A DNA stretch of 64,000 bases from Platanthera guangdongensis. Its lineage: Eukaryota > Streptophyta > Magnoliopsida > Asparagales > Orchidaceae. The notes beneath the pieces are model-generated. The model worked only from the letters and a program-made list of their open reading frames with translations, was not told the DNA's origin and ran no database searches. Location of the stretch: positions 62,997,885 to 63,061,884 of the forward strand of contig CM077161.1 in assembly GCA_039583875.1 (NCBI GenBank), read 5' to 3'. Both the position numbers and the translations under genes were made by a program. Shown piece by piece: positions 23,658 through 34,429 of this stretch. Position 1 is the stretch's first letter, and every line of letters starts with the position of its first letter.

Positions 23658-25603
23658 TTAGTTGTCGACGGAGAGGGATGCAGAGATAACGACTGGGCAC
23701 ACTGTGCCTTCCTCTAGGAAAGCGTATTTCAGGGATTCGGGCAGTGGCTTCAGAGGTGTGGCAGTGGTTGTGACGGTAGCATCCTCCTCTTCCCACACTG
23801 GCTCGGCTGGGTCAAGAATCATCTCACTGTACATGTCCGGTTCGTCGATCAAATCTGCTTCTTCGCATTTAGTGATTCTGAGATGTTGGGAAGGTTCGTG
23901 GACGTTGAAAGAAATCGTTTCTTCCCCCAGACTTAGGGTGAGCTCTCCTTGGTCAACGTTGATTATGGCACGGGCCGTGGCAAGGAAGGGCCTTCCTAGT
24001 ATTATAGGCACTTTGGGATCGGCCATCATGTCGAGAATGACGAAATCTGCTGGGAAGGCGAGGATGTTGACAATCACAGTAAGATCTTCCACTATTCTGG
24101 CCGGTTGTTTTACCGATCTATCAGCTAATTGCAACCTCAGGTGGGTGGGCTGTAAAATCCCAACTCCTAGCTCGCGGAAGACGGAGAGCGGCATTAGATT
24201 TATTGAAGCTCCCAAATCACATAATGCGCGTCCTAATCGGTGGAGGCCAATTCTGCAGGGGATGGTAAAACTGCACGGATCTCTTCGTTTGGTTGGGGAA
24301 TAGTTGGCGAGGAGAGTTGAGCATTCTTCAGTGAGATTGATCATTTTCAGTCCTTATAAAGATTTACGTCGTGAGATAAGATTCTTTAGGAACTTGGAAT
24401 ATCCTGGGATCTGAGTGATAGCCTCTGTCAGAGGTATACTTATTTGTACTCCTTTCATGATCTCGAGAAATTTATGAAATTGTTTTTCAGCCTTGTCGTT
24501 TTGCAGTCGGTGGGGAAATGGCGGCTTCATGGCATTCTTCACGGGTTGTAGTACTGCCATGGGTTCTTGTGCAGTAGGTGAGGATGGGGGTTCCTTTATC
24601 AAATCGACGATGGGTTCGCGGAGTGATTGTGCGGGAGGGTCAGGAAGCGAGGCCCTCTCTAGGATTTTTCCGCTTCTCAATTTCATAGTATGTACTGTTT
24701 CCTGTTTCTGATTGACTGAACATAGTAACGTTTCCGTGAGAATCCTTATGGCGGTCTGTAGGCGCTGCATGGTGGTGGCTTGGTCATTGAACATCTCCAT
24801 CATTTTACACGCGTAAGCAAAAAATTGCTCTATCTTTGACGAGAGATTGTGGTCGGTGGCTTCATCAGAGACAACTGAATTTATCTCTACCGGAAAGTCG
24901 GGGGAAGGCGGAGAGTTCCAATGCCTACTAGTTTGGGCAATGTTGTCTATAACTTCCCAGGCATCCTCGCTGGATTTGTTAAACAGAGTTCCACCAGCTG
25001 CGACGTCAAGTAATGGCCGGAATTGTCTGCGATGCCGAAGTAAAAAGTTTGGATTAGGAGGATGTCTGACATTTCCACTTTGCAGCATTCCCTTCACAGG
25101 GACTGGAAACGCTACCATGTATCGAATAAGGTCTCTTCATTTCTTTGGGTGAAGGTGATGAGCTCCTTGTAATTGTCTATTGCTAGCATCGATTGCCGGA
25201 ATTTGGCCAAAAATTTCCCTTCGAGTTGTTTCCAGGATGAGGATATGCCCTTCCGGATATCTTGATACCATCGCTTTGCTTCGTCTTTCAGGGAGAAGGA
25301 GAAGAGTCGGATCCTCTGCTGCTCGTTGTTGGCAGCATTTGGCGTACAAGTGTTGGAAATTTCTAAGAACCGTTGCACGTGGCATAGTGTATTTATTTTT
25401 CCGTCTCCGCTGAATTGACAGTTTTTGATGATGTATTCGATGAGGTCAGACAAGATCTCGAAACTGTTATTTCCCGTTTCTGCTCGGTATGTGAGGTTGA
25501 TAAGGCTTGCTTTATAAGTCTGCTACTGAATTGTAGTCATTGAGAGAGGCTTGAATGAAAAGGGGTAGTAGGCTACTAGATCTCCTGTGCCTCGACCCTG
25601 CAT
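23658..25603 (-). pseudogene. Athila-like gag and protease (A), decayed
   Basis: It begins at ATG 25603, equivalent to 3073 in A'. Visible parts: gag segment 25453-25112, gag C-terminal segment 25118-24354 and protease 24344-23658 with DLGASINLMPLSVFRELG. Damage relative to A': nonsense codons near 25530 (CAG to TAG), 25112-25114 (GAG to TAG), 24351-24353 (GAA to TAA) and 23655-23657 (GAA to TAA), plus a one-base deletion near 25021. None of these is shared with A', so each copy decayed after both existed. Confidence 0.85.
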
Positions 25604-25710
25604 TCACTGTGGCAAAAACTACACATTAGAAGGAAACAACAGTCAAAACAAAACAATACTAACTCTTATAACAATATTTGAAGTCATCCGAAGTCGCTCT
25701 ACAGTTGCAT

Positions 25711-25728
25711 TCCCCGGCAATGGCGCCA
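25711..25728 (-). promoter_or_regulatory. primer-binding site, tRNA-Asp (A)
   Basis: The minus strand reads TGGCGCCATTGCCGGGGA, one base off the tRNA-Asp complement that A' keeps exactly. It lies six bases inside the 5' LTR. Confidence 0.9.
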
Positions 25729-25734
25729 AAAACT

Positions 25735-27172
25735 TGATGCGTGTAAATCGGCAAGCGCACCGGTCGCATAAGTAATAAAGTTTTGGGAATAAATCCCCGA
25801 GTGTCGGTCTCTTGAGGAATGCAATTAGCGTAGAACGGCAACAGTACCGAGAATATCATTATAAGAGTTATAAATAGAACAAAAAGGAAATAGAGGACTT
25901 GAGAGAATGTGGATGTTTGATCTACTGAACTAGTAAAAGCTATGCGGGTCGAAGGCACCGCTTCGCAAGGTGGAGTGGGTTTATCGGCCGCGATGCCGAA
26001 CTTCAGTTGGGCGAGTGGAAGGGAAGCTTATGGATTGCAGTGTTCTTGTGTGGAGTGCAATCGGATAAGACACGGGAATGGAGTGGATGTGGGGTGAGCG
26101 AGGCACATTCACAGACAATACTCACAAGCAGAAGAAAATACTAACATTCCATTAGCTATAAAATAAACTTGATGTTCATGGATGGAAATGTTCATTACAC
26201 TGCTCAAAACATTCATACCACAGAGGAAGGGGAAGAGGAGTAAACCAAAAGAGAGTGAAGATCCACCGCGGGTCGTGGCCGGAGTAGCGATTTGTCAATC
26301 CGCTTCCGGACTCAGGCCAAGGAGGCTTCCGGTACCAACGAGTTGTCACCTCGAAGGCCTTTAAGTCCGTTCTCTAGTTTAACTACTTCACCAACTCCGC
26401 AGGAAAGCTTGGAGTTGAAGTCATCAATTGCCGAGGGCTTCGCCAGAGAGTTGAAAAGCTTCAGAGTAGTTGGCAATGGCTTCCCGACGAAGGTGGAAGT
26501 GATGGAGCAGCTGGAGAAGTGAAATGGCGATTCCCGTGCACTCTCCGATCGCAGCAAATGACAGGCGTTGACCTAAATCACGGAGTAGGGCCTTAAATAT
26601 AGAGGCAGCAGAAGCAGTGCGCACGATCAGTGGCGCACGACCAGTGGTCGTGCGCACTGTAGGTCGATGATCGTGCGACTTTTCCAAATAAACCTGCAAC
26701 CTGGACAAGAAGCATCAGCAATATGCGCACGAGCAGTGGCGCACGACCAGTGGTCGTGCGCACTACGGCCAGTGCTCGTGCGATTACCGAGACAGGATTA
26801 GGAAAATGGGGATGTAATGCGCACGATCGGTGGCGCACGACCAGTGGTCGTGCGCCATAAGTCCAGTGGTCGTGCGCAGTATTCATGCAACGTCGGTGTC
26901 TCCCGAGCGGTTCCGGAGCACGCACTCGACCCCTGTACCAGCAGAAGGGGCAGATAGGCCACCAGAACGTGCACACCACATCCCCGAGATAGGGCTAAAG
27001 AATAACAACAAAATAGAAACACAGAAAGCACATAGAAACGGGCCTACAGTGCACTTAATCGTGAAATAGGTACATAAGCACAAATAAGCAATAAAGGCTC
27101 TCAAGTGTAGTGCTAAGATGATAAAACTAGCCCATATGAGTCCAAAAATCAGTGTAAAATGTGGACTCATCA
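25735..27172 (-). repeat. 5' LTR of element A (1438 bp)
   Basis: Plus-strand ends TGATGCG and CTCATCA, giving a five-base terminal inverted repeat TGATG/CATCA. It matches 3205-4642 along its length. It contains three palindromes (26633-26655, 26739-26761, 26833-26855) upstream, in transcription direction, of a TATA-like minus-strand CTATATTTAAGG near 26590-26602. Confidence 0.92.
26590..26885. repeat. palindrome array in element A 5' LTR
   Basis: Three copies of the GCGCACGACCA-G-TGGTCGTGCGC palindrome at 26633, 26739 and 26833, all with perfect 11-base arms here, plus half sites. In the 3' LTR one copy (4209) has a mismatch, so the arms are better kept in this LTR. Confidence 0.85.
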
Positions 27173-27249
27173 CCAGCTAGGCCGTTGTCTCGCCAAGCAG
27201 GCCGTCTCGCCAGTCAGGCCGTCGTTTCGACAAGCAGGCCGTCTCGCCA

Positions 27250-27600
27250 GGCCGCAGACTGCACAGGCCGCAGCTCGCTAGGCCTCAGCTCGCAAGCCCC
27301 CAAAGCCCGTAGGCCGCCCAGCTCGTAGGCTGCCTCAGCTCGCAGGCCGCCCAACTCGCAGGCCGCCCCAGCTCGCAGGCCGCCCCAGCTCGCAGGGCAC
27401 TCCAGCTTGTAGGCCGCACCAGCTCGTTGGATGCCCCAGCTCGCAGGTCGCCCCAGCTAGCAGGCCGCCCCAGCTCGCAGGCCTCCCCAGCTCGAAGGCC
27501 GCTCCTTCTTGCAGACCACCCAGCTCGCAGGCCACAGCTCACCCCAGGCCGCCAGCTCGCCCGGCCTAGTGCTCACGGGCCTAGCTCGCCCGGCTTGAGG
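27250..27600. repeat. GC-rich 17-bp minisatellite
   Basis: About fifteen imperfect tandem units of AGCTCGCAGGCCGCCCC, with shorter degenerate units on both sides from 27185. The 17-base period is not a multiple of three and unit variants are random, so the minus-strand open frames across it are not genes. It directly adjoins the right end of element A. Confidence 0.9.
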
Positions 27601-28734
27601 GCCTGCCGCTTTTGCCCCTGGTGGGCTGCAAATAGCTATTCAAAATAGTGAGATTTGGGTGTTGGCAGGCCAACCCGGGGGCATTTCAATAATTTTCAGA
27701 GCAGTGAAGGTTGGTTATTTGCAGATCATTCCCAGATAACTATAAATAGGCCCTTAGGGGTGCCTTGGAGAGCATCATTTCTTCACTATCTCCTCATCCT
27801 CCAAGGCACCTAGCTCAGCATTAGCTAGGGAAGGGGAGATCACTAAGATCTTCTGAGTGTGAGGTGGGACCTCCACGCTAAGGCCGAGGGCCTGTTCTTA
27901 GTTTCCTGAGCCTTTGGTTCGTCACACCCCCCTGAGTGCAGTAAGTGTGAGGTCACCCCTTTCTAGGGACCCCGAACTCCATAGAGACCGAATTTTGGTT
28001 TCAACAGGTAGGTTAGGCAGTGGTAGGTATGGACTGGTTAGTCCGGGGAGATAGTGGCTCAGAAGGTTGTTGTGTTAGACGGATTAGTCGGGGGAGCCGA
28101 TCGCTCAGAGATTCATATTTATCATAATTGCATGTGCGGAAAGATGGTTGGTCTTCAGTATTAGACGGTCAATCGCACCGACATCGATGCGTTGACTCGA
28201 CACTTGTGGTTCTCACTTTGCCAAGGAAAAGACTACCAAGTTTTTCAGAATTAGTACATGGTGACTCTGGTGTGTACTTCAGAGGCGTACGTATGGGCTA
28301 GGCCTAGCAGCTCCGCTCGACGAGCTTGGCCCGTTCGACGAATTTTGTTCGACGAACTTTGTCCCGTTCGACAAATTGTTGAAAATATGGATATGGCCGA
28401 GCGGTGTCTCATGTCAGGTGGCTGGTGTGCGGCCACTGAGCGGTGGTTGACTTTTCAGCTTCAATCCCGAGCCGTTGATGTGTTTTGAGGGGAAGAAATC
28501 GTGTGGCTGGAAGACAACCGATGCCTTATCTATAGAGATTGGAATTTGTAAATCACTATTCCCTTTATCTATTATCTTTCTTCCCGAGTTCTGGAGTAGG
28601 CCCACTCAGCTAGTAGGGTTTGAGTGCTCTGGTTGTGCTGCTGAAGGAGGATTTTGGGCTGGAATCTAAAGCTAAAGCGAGATCTGCGAAGAGGAATGTC
28701 TAGCGATCATTTCCGTCCGATTAGAAACGCTTTG

Positions 28735-28865
28735 TCATGACTCCAAAGAGATCTTCAAGGGTAACGATCTTTCCTCTTGGACAAGTGAAGTCCATTTAGC
28801 ATATGCATGGAATCCCCCCACCAAAAGGCGGAAAGTCGAGGGAGTTCCTTTGGGTTGATTCATGA
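28735..28865 (-). pseudogene. C-terminal part of an unrecognised ORF split by element C
   Basis: The minus strand carries the last 43 codons and TGA stop (28735-28737) of a frame whose first part is at 40912-41186. The frame is open across the junction when element C and one CATCC copy are disregarded, 136 codons in total. I do not recognise the protein. Confidence 0.4.
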
Positions 28866-28870
28866 CATCC
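28866..28870. repeat. target-site duplication of element C, left copy
   Basis: CATCC precedes the LTR; the same pentamer follows the right LTR at 40907-40911. Confidence 0.95.
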
Positions 28871-30354
28871 TGTTGGAACACCCTATTACTGATTTGGGCA
28901 AGGATCACTATGTCCTTTAGGAAATTTGTTTTGACCTCATTGTATAGATCTAAAGGTCAATTAGATTGAGTCTAAGGGTTAGTATTTAGGTTTGAAAGCT
29001 GCCCTCAAGACCCTCAAGACCAGATATTTCAGTTCAGGAGACTAAGTCATTTCGTCGAGCTCAGGTCGACGAATCGTCGAACTCCATTCGACGATCTCTA
29101 AGCTCACTTCAACGAGTCGTCTAACTTCGTTCGACGATCTTCGAGCTCATATCGACGTTTCTATCTCTACTTATTTTCCCAATCTCTGAGCTCAGTTCGA
29201 CGATAGTTGAGCTCAGATTGACGATTTCTGCTTCAGTCTAAGTCCAGTCGCTGAGCTCAGTTCAACGATAGTTGAGCTCAGGTCGACGTTTTTCTGGAGA
29301 GATCGACGTTTTTCAAGATTCAAATTCAGTCAGTTTTGGTATTACCTTCTATTTGTTCCCAGCATTTATTTCAAGAATCTTGTAGTCGTTTCAATTAATC
29401 TGGAGCAAGTTTCAAGGAGATTTTAAAGGAATGTTTTATTGGACTTTTCTCCAGAAGACAAAATGCATTTAAGGAAGTCATTTATGACATGCTAACGGCT
29501 ATCTTGGACAGAGATTTATTCTATTCAGATCTAAGGAATAAAAGATTATTTATTCTGCTGGTTAACAACAACAACAAGACGGAGAGAAAAAAAGTTGCAG
29601 ATATTCACAGTCATAGAATTCTTACAGGAACACACAACACTGAAGGAGATCAATATACGGAAATTTCTAGATCCCTTTTGATTTCAGTGTTCAAAGGCCT
29701 TATCATTCAAGACTCCAGACACCACACATTTCAGCTGCTGCTGGAATCATCTTTTGCTAGAGATCTAATCTTCTGAAGGCCTATCACCCTATTGCAAAGC
29801 TTCACTTCCTGAATAACTCAAGATCTCAGGGGGAGCTTTGACAACATCCACTATCTTCTCTCTGATTGTTGACAAAGAAGATCATCTCACCTCTCTCTCT
29901 CTCTCTCTTTCTCTGCTGTAAAGGGTTTATCAAACTCCATTCAAAAGTTTGTGTTGGTTTCTGAGACCTTGTCAAAACTCAGTGGTGGCAAGACACCTGA
30001 TCAAAAAATCTAGTTTGGTTTTTGAGCCCCTTATCAAAAGCTCATTGGTGCCCAGGACATCTGATCAACTCATCCTGCAGTGGATTCCTACCTAGGGTGG
30101 TAGAAGAGTGGATGTACCCAGATTGATTGGGGAACCACTATAGCTCCTTGTGTCCTCTGGTTGCTTCTTTGTGTTTTCATGTGTGCTGTGTTGTTTTATT
30201 TCTTCCTTTCATTTTCTTTTAGTTACTGCAAGCACCTTACACCTATACTTAAATTAAGTCTTTCACTGCAAAATAATTTTTATCTTGAAAATTATTTTAA
30301 TATACTCTATTCACCCCCCTCTTGAGTTAAGGTAGATCTTATCCTCCACTTTCA
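28871..30354 (+). repeat. 5' LTR of element C (1484 bp)
   Basis: TGTTGGAACA start, TTCA end, followed by the primer site. It contains a TCGACGA/TCGTCGA palindrome cluster (29048-29310), a CT run (29889-29908) and a 96-codon open stretch at 29489 that also appears in the other LTR but has no recognised domain. Confidence 0.95.
29048..29310. repeat. TCGTCGA/TCGACGA palindrome cluster, 5' LTR of C
   Basis: Repeated arms such as ATCGTCGA (29073-29080) and TCGACGAT (29088-29095) with GAGCTC spacers recur over 260 bases. The same family appears at 32180-32350 and 35995-36245, and in the 3' LTR at 39606-39850. Confidence 0.85.
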
Positions 30355-30356
30355 AT

Positions 30357-30367
30357 TGGTATCAAAG
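30357..30367 (+). promoter_or_regulatory. primer-binding site of element C (initiator tRNA-Met)
   Basis: TGGTATCAAAG starts two bases after the LTR end and matches the initiator tRNA-Met site at all but one position (A for G). Confidence 0.85.
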
Positions 30368-30542
30368 ACAGGTTGGTTAAAAATACCACACCTTAATTGG
30401 TTGGTTGTTATTCAACTAATTCCTCATCAGATTAGTTGTTCCTCAGGCTAACACCTGAACCAAAAGATCTCTGATAAGATCAATCTTTCATAGAGGGTTT
30501 TTATTTTTATTATTCGTATTCTTTTTATCCTTATATAAAACT

Positions 30543-32480
30543 ATGGCACAGAGTAAAGTTGATGCTAGCACCAGACCTCTAGTGTGCAATCTATCTAAGT
30601 TTGCACTTTGGAAGGCAAGGATAAGATTGTACATGAATTCTATTGATGAAGATATTTTTAATTCTGTTTTGACAGTGTGTCCAAGACCACCAGAAAATAC
30701 AAGTACAAGTGTTATTCAACCTCCTTCAGGAACAGATGCAGAAATCAAGAAATGGAAAGTGGTATATGCTAAGACAATGAATATTTTAGCCCAGACCATG
30801 TCTGATGAAATATTTCAAATAGTAGCTGAATGCAACTCAGCAAAGGACATCTGGGACAAGTTATCTAAGATAGTATCAGGATCTGCTGATGAGAGAAAAG
30901 ATAGAAGATCTCATCTCGTAACTCAGTATGAGAACTTCAAGAATGGCGAAGATGAGTCAGTAGCAGATATGTATAATAAAATCAGTCTCATAGTCAATGT
31001 GCTGAAAACATTAGACAAAGAGATCTCATTGACTGAGCTCAATGATAAAATCCTAATGTGCTTCCCAAGCACTTGGGACTCAAGGATCTGGCCAATCAAG
31101 GATGCCAGAAGCGTAAATGAGATCACAACTGAAGCTCTTTTGGGCAAGCTCAAGTCTTATGAGCTACTCATCAAGAATAGAGAAGAAGAGCAGAAGGCTG
31201 CTTCACCAGCAGTCAGAAAAGGGAAATCAATAGCATTCAAAGCTATTGAATATCAACCTGAAGACAACGTCACAGAAAATGAAGAGCTGCTAAGCTTACT
31301 AGCCAGAAGGTTTTATAAAATGGACAGGAAGGATTTCAGGAAAAGATCATACAGAGGGCATGACAAGCCAAGGTATGACAAATCAAATAACAAAGAGATT
31401 ATTTGTTTTGGATGCAGGAAACCAGGCCACATTGTGCCCGACTGTCCAGAAAATAAAAACAAGGACAAGAAGGACAGGAAAGAAAGGAGAAAAGAAAAGG
31501 ACTTCAAGAAAAATAGAAATGACAAAACCTCCTCCAGCAAGAATAAAAATATAAGGAAGGGATTTGCTGCTGAAACTTAGAGTGAGACAGAAGAAGAATC
31601 TGAAGCTTCATCCAGCTCTAGTGATGATGAAGATGATGCTGATGAAAAAGAATTCTGCATGATGGTTATTAATGCCTCACAACAAAATTCTGATGCAGAA
31701 GAGTTAGAGTCAGAATCAGAGACTCAATCTGAAGAGGACCAGGTAATAAATTCTTTTGATTTTAATGCTAAGGACTTCAAGTGTGAGTTTAAAGAACTGT
31801 GTTTAGATTTATTAAAATATGAGAAGGAAATCATTTCTCTCAGAAATCAGCTATCTGAACACAGCACTTTAAAATCAGAAAACGTCAAACTCTCTGAGGA
31901 GTTGGAATGTTGTAGGGAGCAGATAGGTTCACTGAAAAGTGAGCTATCAGAGGCCAAAAAGTTTGAAGAATCCCTTAATGGGAGAAGTATCAAACTAATG
32001 GACATCACAAGCACAGTGAACTCAAGATTCAATAGTATACTGGGCTTGGGTGCCTCATCTAGCCAACACATAGTATTAACAACCCCAATCAAATTTATCT
32101 CTGATAAAGGTAAGGGAGTTGTAGAGGTGGCTAGGAAGAATTCTGATTTACCTAAGAAAACAAAAGTTCAACAGAAAACATCGAACGGAGCTCGACGATC
32201 GCCAAATGGAGCTTAACGATCTCAGGCTGAATCGTCGAACACAAGTCGACGATCTCTGAACCCTGAACTCTGGCATAGTCGATCTTCGAACGGAGCTCGA
32301 CGATTTGACCCAAGATCGTCGAACTCTGCTCAGAGATCGTCGAACAGAGCTCAGAGTTTTGAAAAATCCTTCAAAGGTAAATCAAACTTCAATCCTAGAG
32401 GTCCTACATCTCAGAGGTTTAACCCTTATACTGAATGGATAATACCTCCTAGGAGATATCATCCTGAAGTCTATAAGAGT
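30543..32480 (+). pseudogene. gag of copia element C, interrupted
   Basis: The frame opens at ATG 30543 and runs 345 codons to a TAG at 31578-31580; the same frame continues from there to 32216, so this is probably a nonsense mutation. The first part has the copia gag fold expected of UBN2-type proteins (residues about 60-210) and a CCHC zinc knuckle with C288, C291, H296, C301, followed by a very basic Lys/Arg tract. The second part is acidic then coiled-coil-like (LSEHSTLKSENVKLSEELE). From about 32170 the coding sequence runs into TCGTCGA palindromes. A TAA at 32214-32216 ends the open stretch. Confidence 0.85.
32180..32350. repeat. TCGTCGA palindromes inside gag region of C
   Basis: Copies of the LTR palindrome family (TCGAACGGAGCTCGACGA and variants) lie within or just after the gag frame, for example at 32187-32207, 32235-32256, 32286-32302 and 32313-32323. 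They break the gag reading frame. Confidence 0.8.
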
Positions 32481-32489
32481 CAACCAGAG

Positions 32490-32760
32490 ATGTCTTTTAT
32501 TTCAGAATTTTTGGGTCATATTTATTGCGACATATTTATTGCGCATATTTTTGGGTCATATTTATTGCGCGATAAACGAGCCCGAATGGGTAAACGTGTT
32601 CGCCAATGGATAGAACTTTATGTGCTCCTTTTAATTGTCTTTTTCGGGCTGATAACCGACAACCAGATCATTGACTTTTTAGTGCTTTTCGGGCTGATAA
32701 TGCCATATTTACTGTGTCATATTTATACAGTAATAAACAAATAAATTGTTTTATGTGCAG
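32490..32760 (+). other. AT-rich spacer between gag and protease of C, possible insert
   Basis: About 260 bases unlike the flanking coding sequence, with two internal direct repeats (TTTTTGGGTCATATTTATTGCG at about 32508 and 32548, written here only as a pair; TTTTCGGGCTGATAA at about 32641 and 32685). Similar TTTTAT(T/G)T(C/G)CAG strings sit at both ends (32496 and 32749). The gag frame stays open through it to 32744. It may be a small insertion; its origin is unknown. Confidence 0.4.
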
Positions 32761-33113
32761 GTGAAGACCTATCCAATATCAAACTAACAATGGTATCTAG
32801 ATAGTGGGTGCTCAAAGCACATGACAGGAAACAAGGAGAATTTCACATCCTTCAAAGCCAAGCTTGGACCCAAAGTAATATTTGGTGATTCAAATTTTGG
32901 ACTAACAAAAGGATATGGTGAAGTCTAGATTGGCACAGTCACATTCAAGAAAGTAGCCTATGTGGAAGGACTGAAGCACAACTTAATCAGTATCAGTCAA
33001 CTGTATGATGAAGGCTATCAAGTGACTTTCAACAAATCCTCATGCAAAATCAAATCAGAGGACAACACAACTGTGTTGACAGGTAAAAGAAAGGTAACAT
33101 TTATCTTGTAGAT
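32761..33113 (+). pseudogene. copia aspartic protease (C), decayed
   Basis: The frame 32761 onward has the catalytic block WYLDSGCSKHMTG (near 32791) and HNLISISQLYDEGYQV, the usual region between protease and integrase. In-frame stops occur at 32785-32787 and 32926-32928, and the frame ends near 33110 with a shift before integrase. The Asp-Ser-Gly catalytic triplet itself is intact. Confidence 0.8.
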
Positions 33114-33140
33114 TTTCTTTCAACTAAGGTAGATATATGC

Positions 33141-34210
33141 TTGTTCAACTCTATTTGTAGACCTAATGAATTATGGTATAAGCGACTAGGGCATATAAAC
33201 CTTAGAACCATTGCTAGGCTATCCAAGGACAACCTTGTTAGAGGACTACCTTCTGGCCCCTACAAGAAGGAAGGACTTTGCAGGGCTTGTCAATTAGGCA
33301 AGCAAACCAAAAATAGTTTCAAATCACTTAATAAGAGTGATTCACCTAGGATTTTGTATCTGTTACACATGGATCTCTTTGGACCCATTACAGTACAAAG
33401 CTTAGGAGGGAAATCCTATACTTTAGTGGTTGTAGATGACTTCTCTAGATTCACATGGGTGTTCTTTCTGAGGAAGAAGTCTGATAACTTTAAGTGTTTG
33501 ACAGAGTTTCTCAAATGCATACAGAGTGAGTTCAATAATCATATTGACCTTATCAGAAGTGATCATGGCACAGAGTTTGATTCTCTTCTTATGGAAGAGT
33601 TCTGTTAGAGTGAAGGGATCAGACACAATTTCTCATCACCTAAAACTCCTCAACAAAATGGGGTAGCTGAAAGGAAAAATAGAACCCTTATTGAATCTGC
33701 TACTAATTGTTGTCAGATGCTCACCTTCCTCTATCCTTTTGGGCAGAGGCAGTGAACACCTCCAACTATATGTTGAATAGAAGTTTAATACATAAATTGA
33801 AGGGCAAGACTCCCTATGAATTACTCAAAGGGAAGAAACCTAAAGTAGATTACTTCAAAATCTTTGGTTGTATTTGCCACATTCATAATAATGACAAGAA
33901 ATACTTAGTAAAATTTCCAGCTAAAGCTGATGAAGGAGTGTTTCTGGGATACTCCATGATCAGTAAAGCTTATAGGGTATATAATAAATCTACTCTCAAA
34001 ATTGAAGAATCTGTTCATATATCTTTTGATGAATCTAACATATCTTTCAAGGAGAAGAATACTTCTACCATAGAACCTTTGCAGGTACACTCTCTTGCTG
34101 AAGACTTGGACAGGTTACAAATTATTCAAAAAGATGAAAGCAGTGAAGATGAAGAAGTCATTCAACATCTTGAAGAGAATCTTCTTAAAGAGCATGTTGT
34201 TGTACCATAA
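33141..34210 (+). pseudogene. copia integrase (C), decayed
   Basis: The zinc region has LWYKRLGH followed by CRACQLG; the first His of the H-H-C-C set is Tyr. The core has MDLFGP, RSDHGTEF and, beyond a TAG at 33606-33608, the GVAERKNRTL block with the catalytic Glu. A frameshift near 33710 moves the rest to the frame 33707-34210, which has the FGCICHIHN and FLGYS blocks typical of copia integrase tails and an acidic linker. Two stops or shifts make it non-functional. Confidence 0.85.
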
Positions 34211-34429
34211 GAGGAAACAACAACACAGGTTGGTGAACAATCAACATCTCCTGTTGATTTAGTAACATCAAGAGACCATCCAATCTCTCAAGTGATTGGA
34301 GACATCTCAGCTAGTGTGCAAACCAGAAATTAGGTCAACCAAAACCTGATGCACACTTGCTTTCTTTCTCAAATTGAACCTCAATCCATTCAAGACGCAG
34401 AGCAAGATCCACACTGGATCATTGCAATG

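Larger units (their letters stand above)
3205..27172 (-). mobile_element. Athila-like Ty3/gypsy element A, interrupted by B
   Basis: It runs right to left: 5' LTR 25735-27172, primer site, gag-PR, RT-RH, integrase, [B at 7080-21352], integrase end, 3' region, polypurine tract 4643, 3' LTR 3205-4642. Without B and one duplicate it is about 9.69 kb. All coding parts are damaged. The right flank is CCAGC (27173-27177); the matching left duplicate would lie beyond A' outside the window. Confidence 0.88.
27601..28870 (+). other. unassigned transcription-unit-like region (G)
   Basis: No ORF is credible. Visible in order: TATA box TATAAATAGG at 27741-27750; a perfect 11-bp inverted repeat GGTGCCTTGGA/TCCAAGGCACC (27759-27769 and 27800-27810) at the expected start site; a GC-balanced leader; a splice-donor-like ACAG|GTAGGT at 28006/28007; then TTCGACGAA repeats at 28315-28378. 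It could be an old LTR plus leader or a promoter with a non-coding first exon. Its left edge is cut by element A, its right edge by element C. Confidence 0.4.

Noticed and set aside
27285..27542. Minus-strand open frames rich in ASWGGLRAG-type repeats
   Set aside because: They are translations of the 17-bp minisatellite; the period is not a multiple of three and units vary at random.
29489..29776. 96-codon ORF in copia LTR (and 40060-40335)
   Set aside because: Located inside the LTR leader, no domain, and differs by changes without coding bias.
32466..32760. Intron in element C from GAA|GTCTAT to TGTGCAG|GTG
   Set aside because: Acceptor is good and phase would fit, but the donor is poor and would remove gag codons; evidence too weak.
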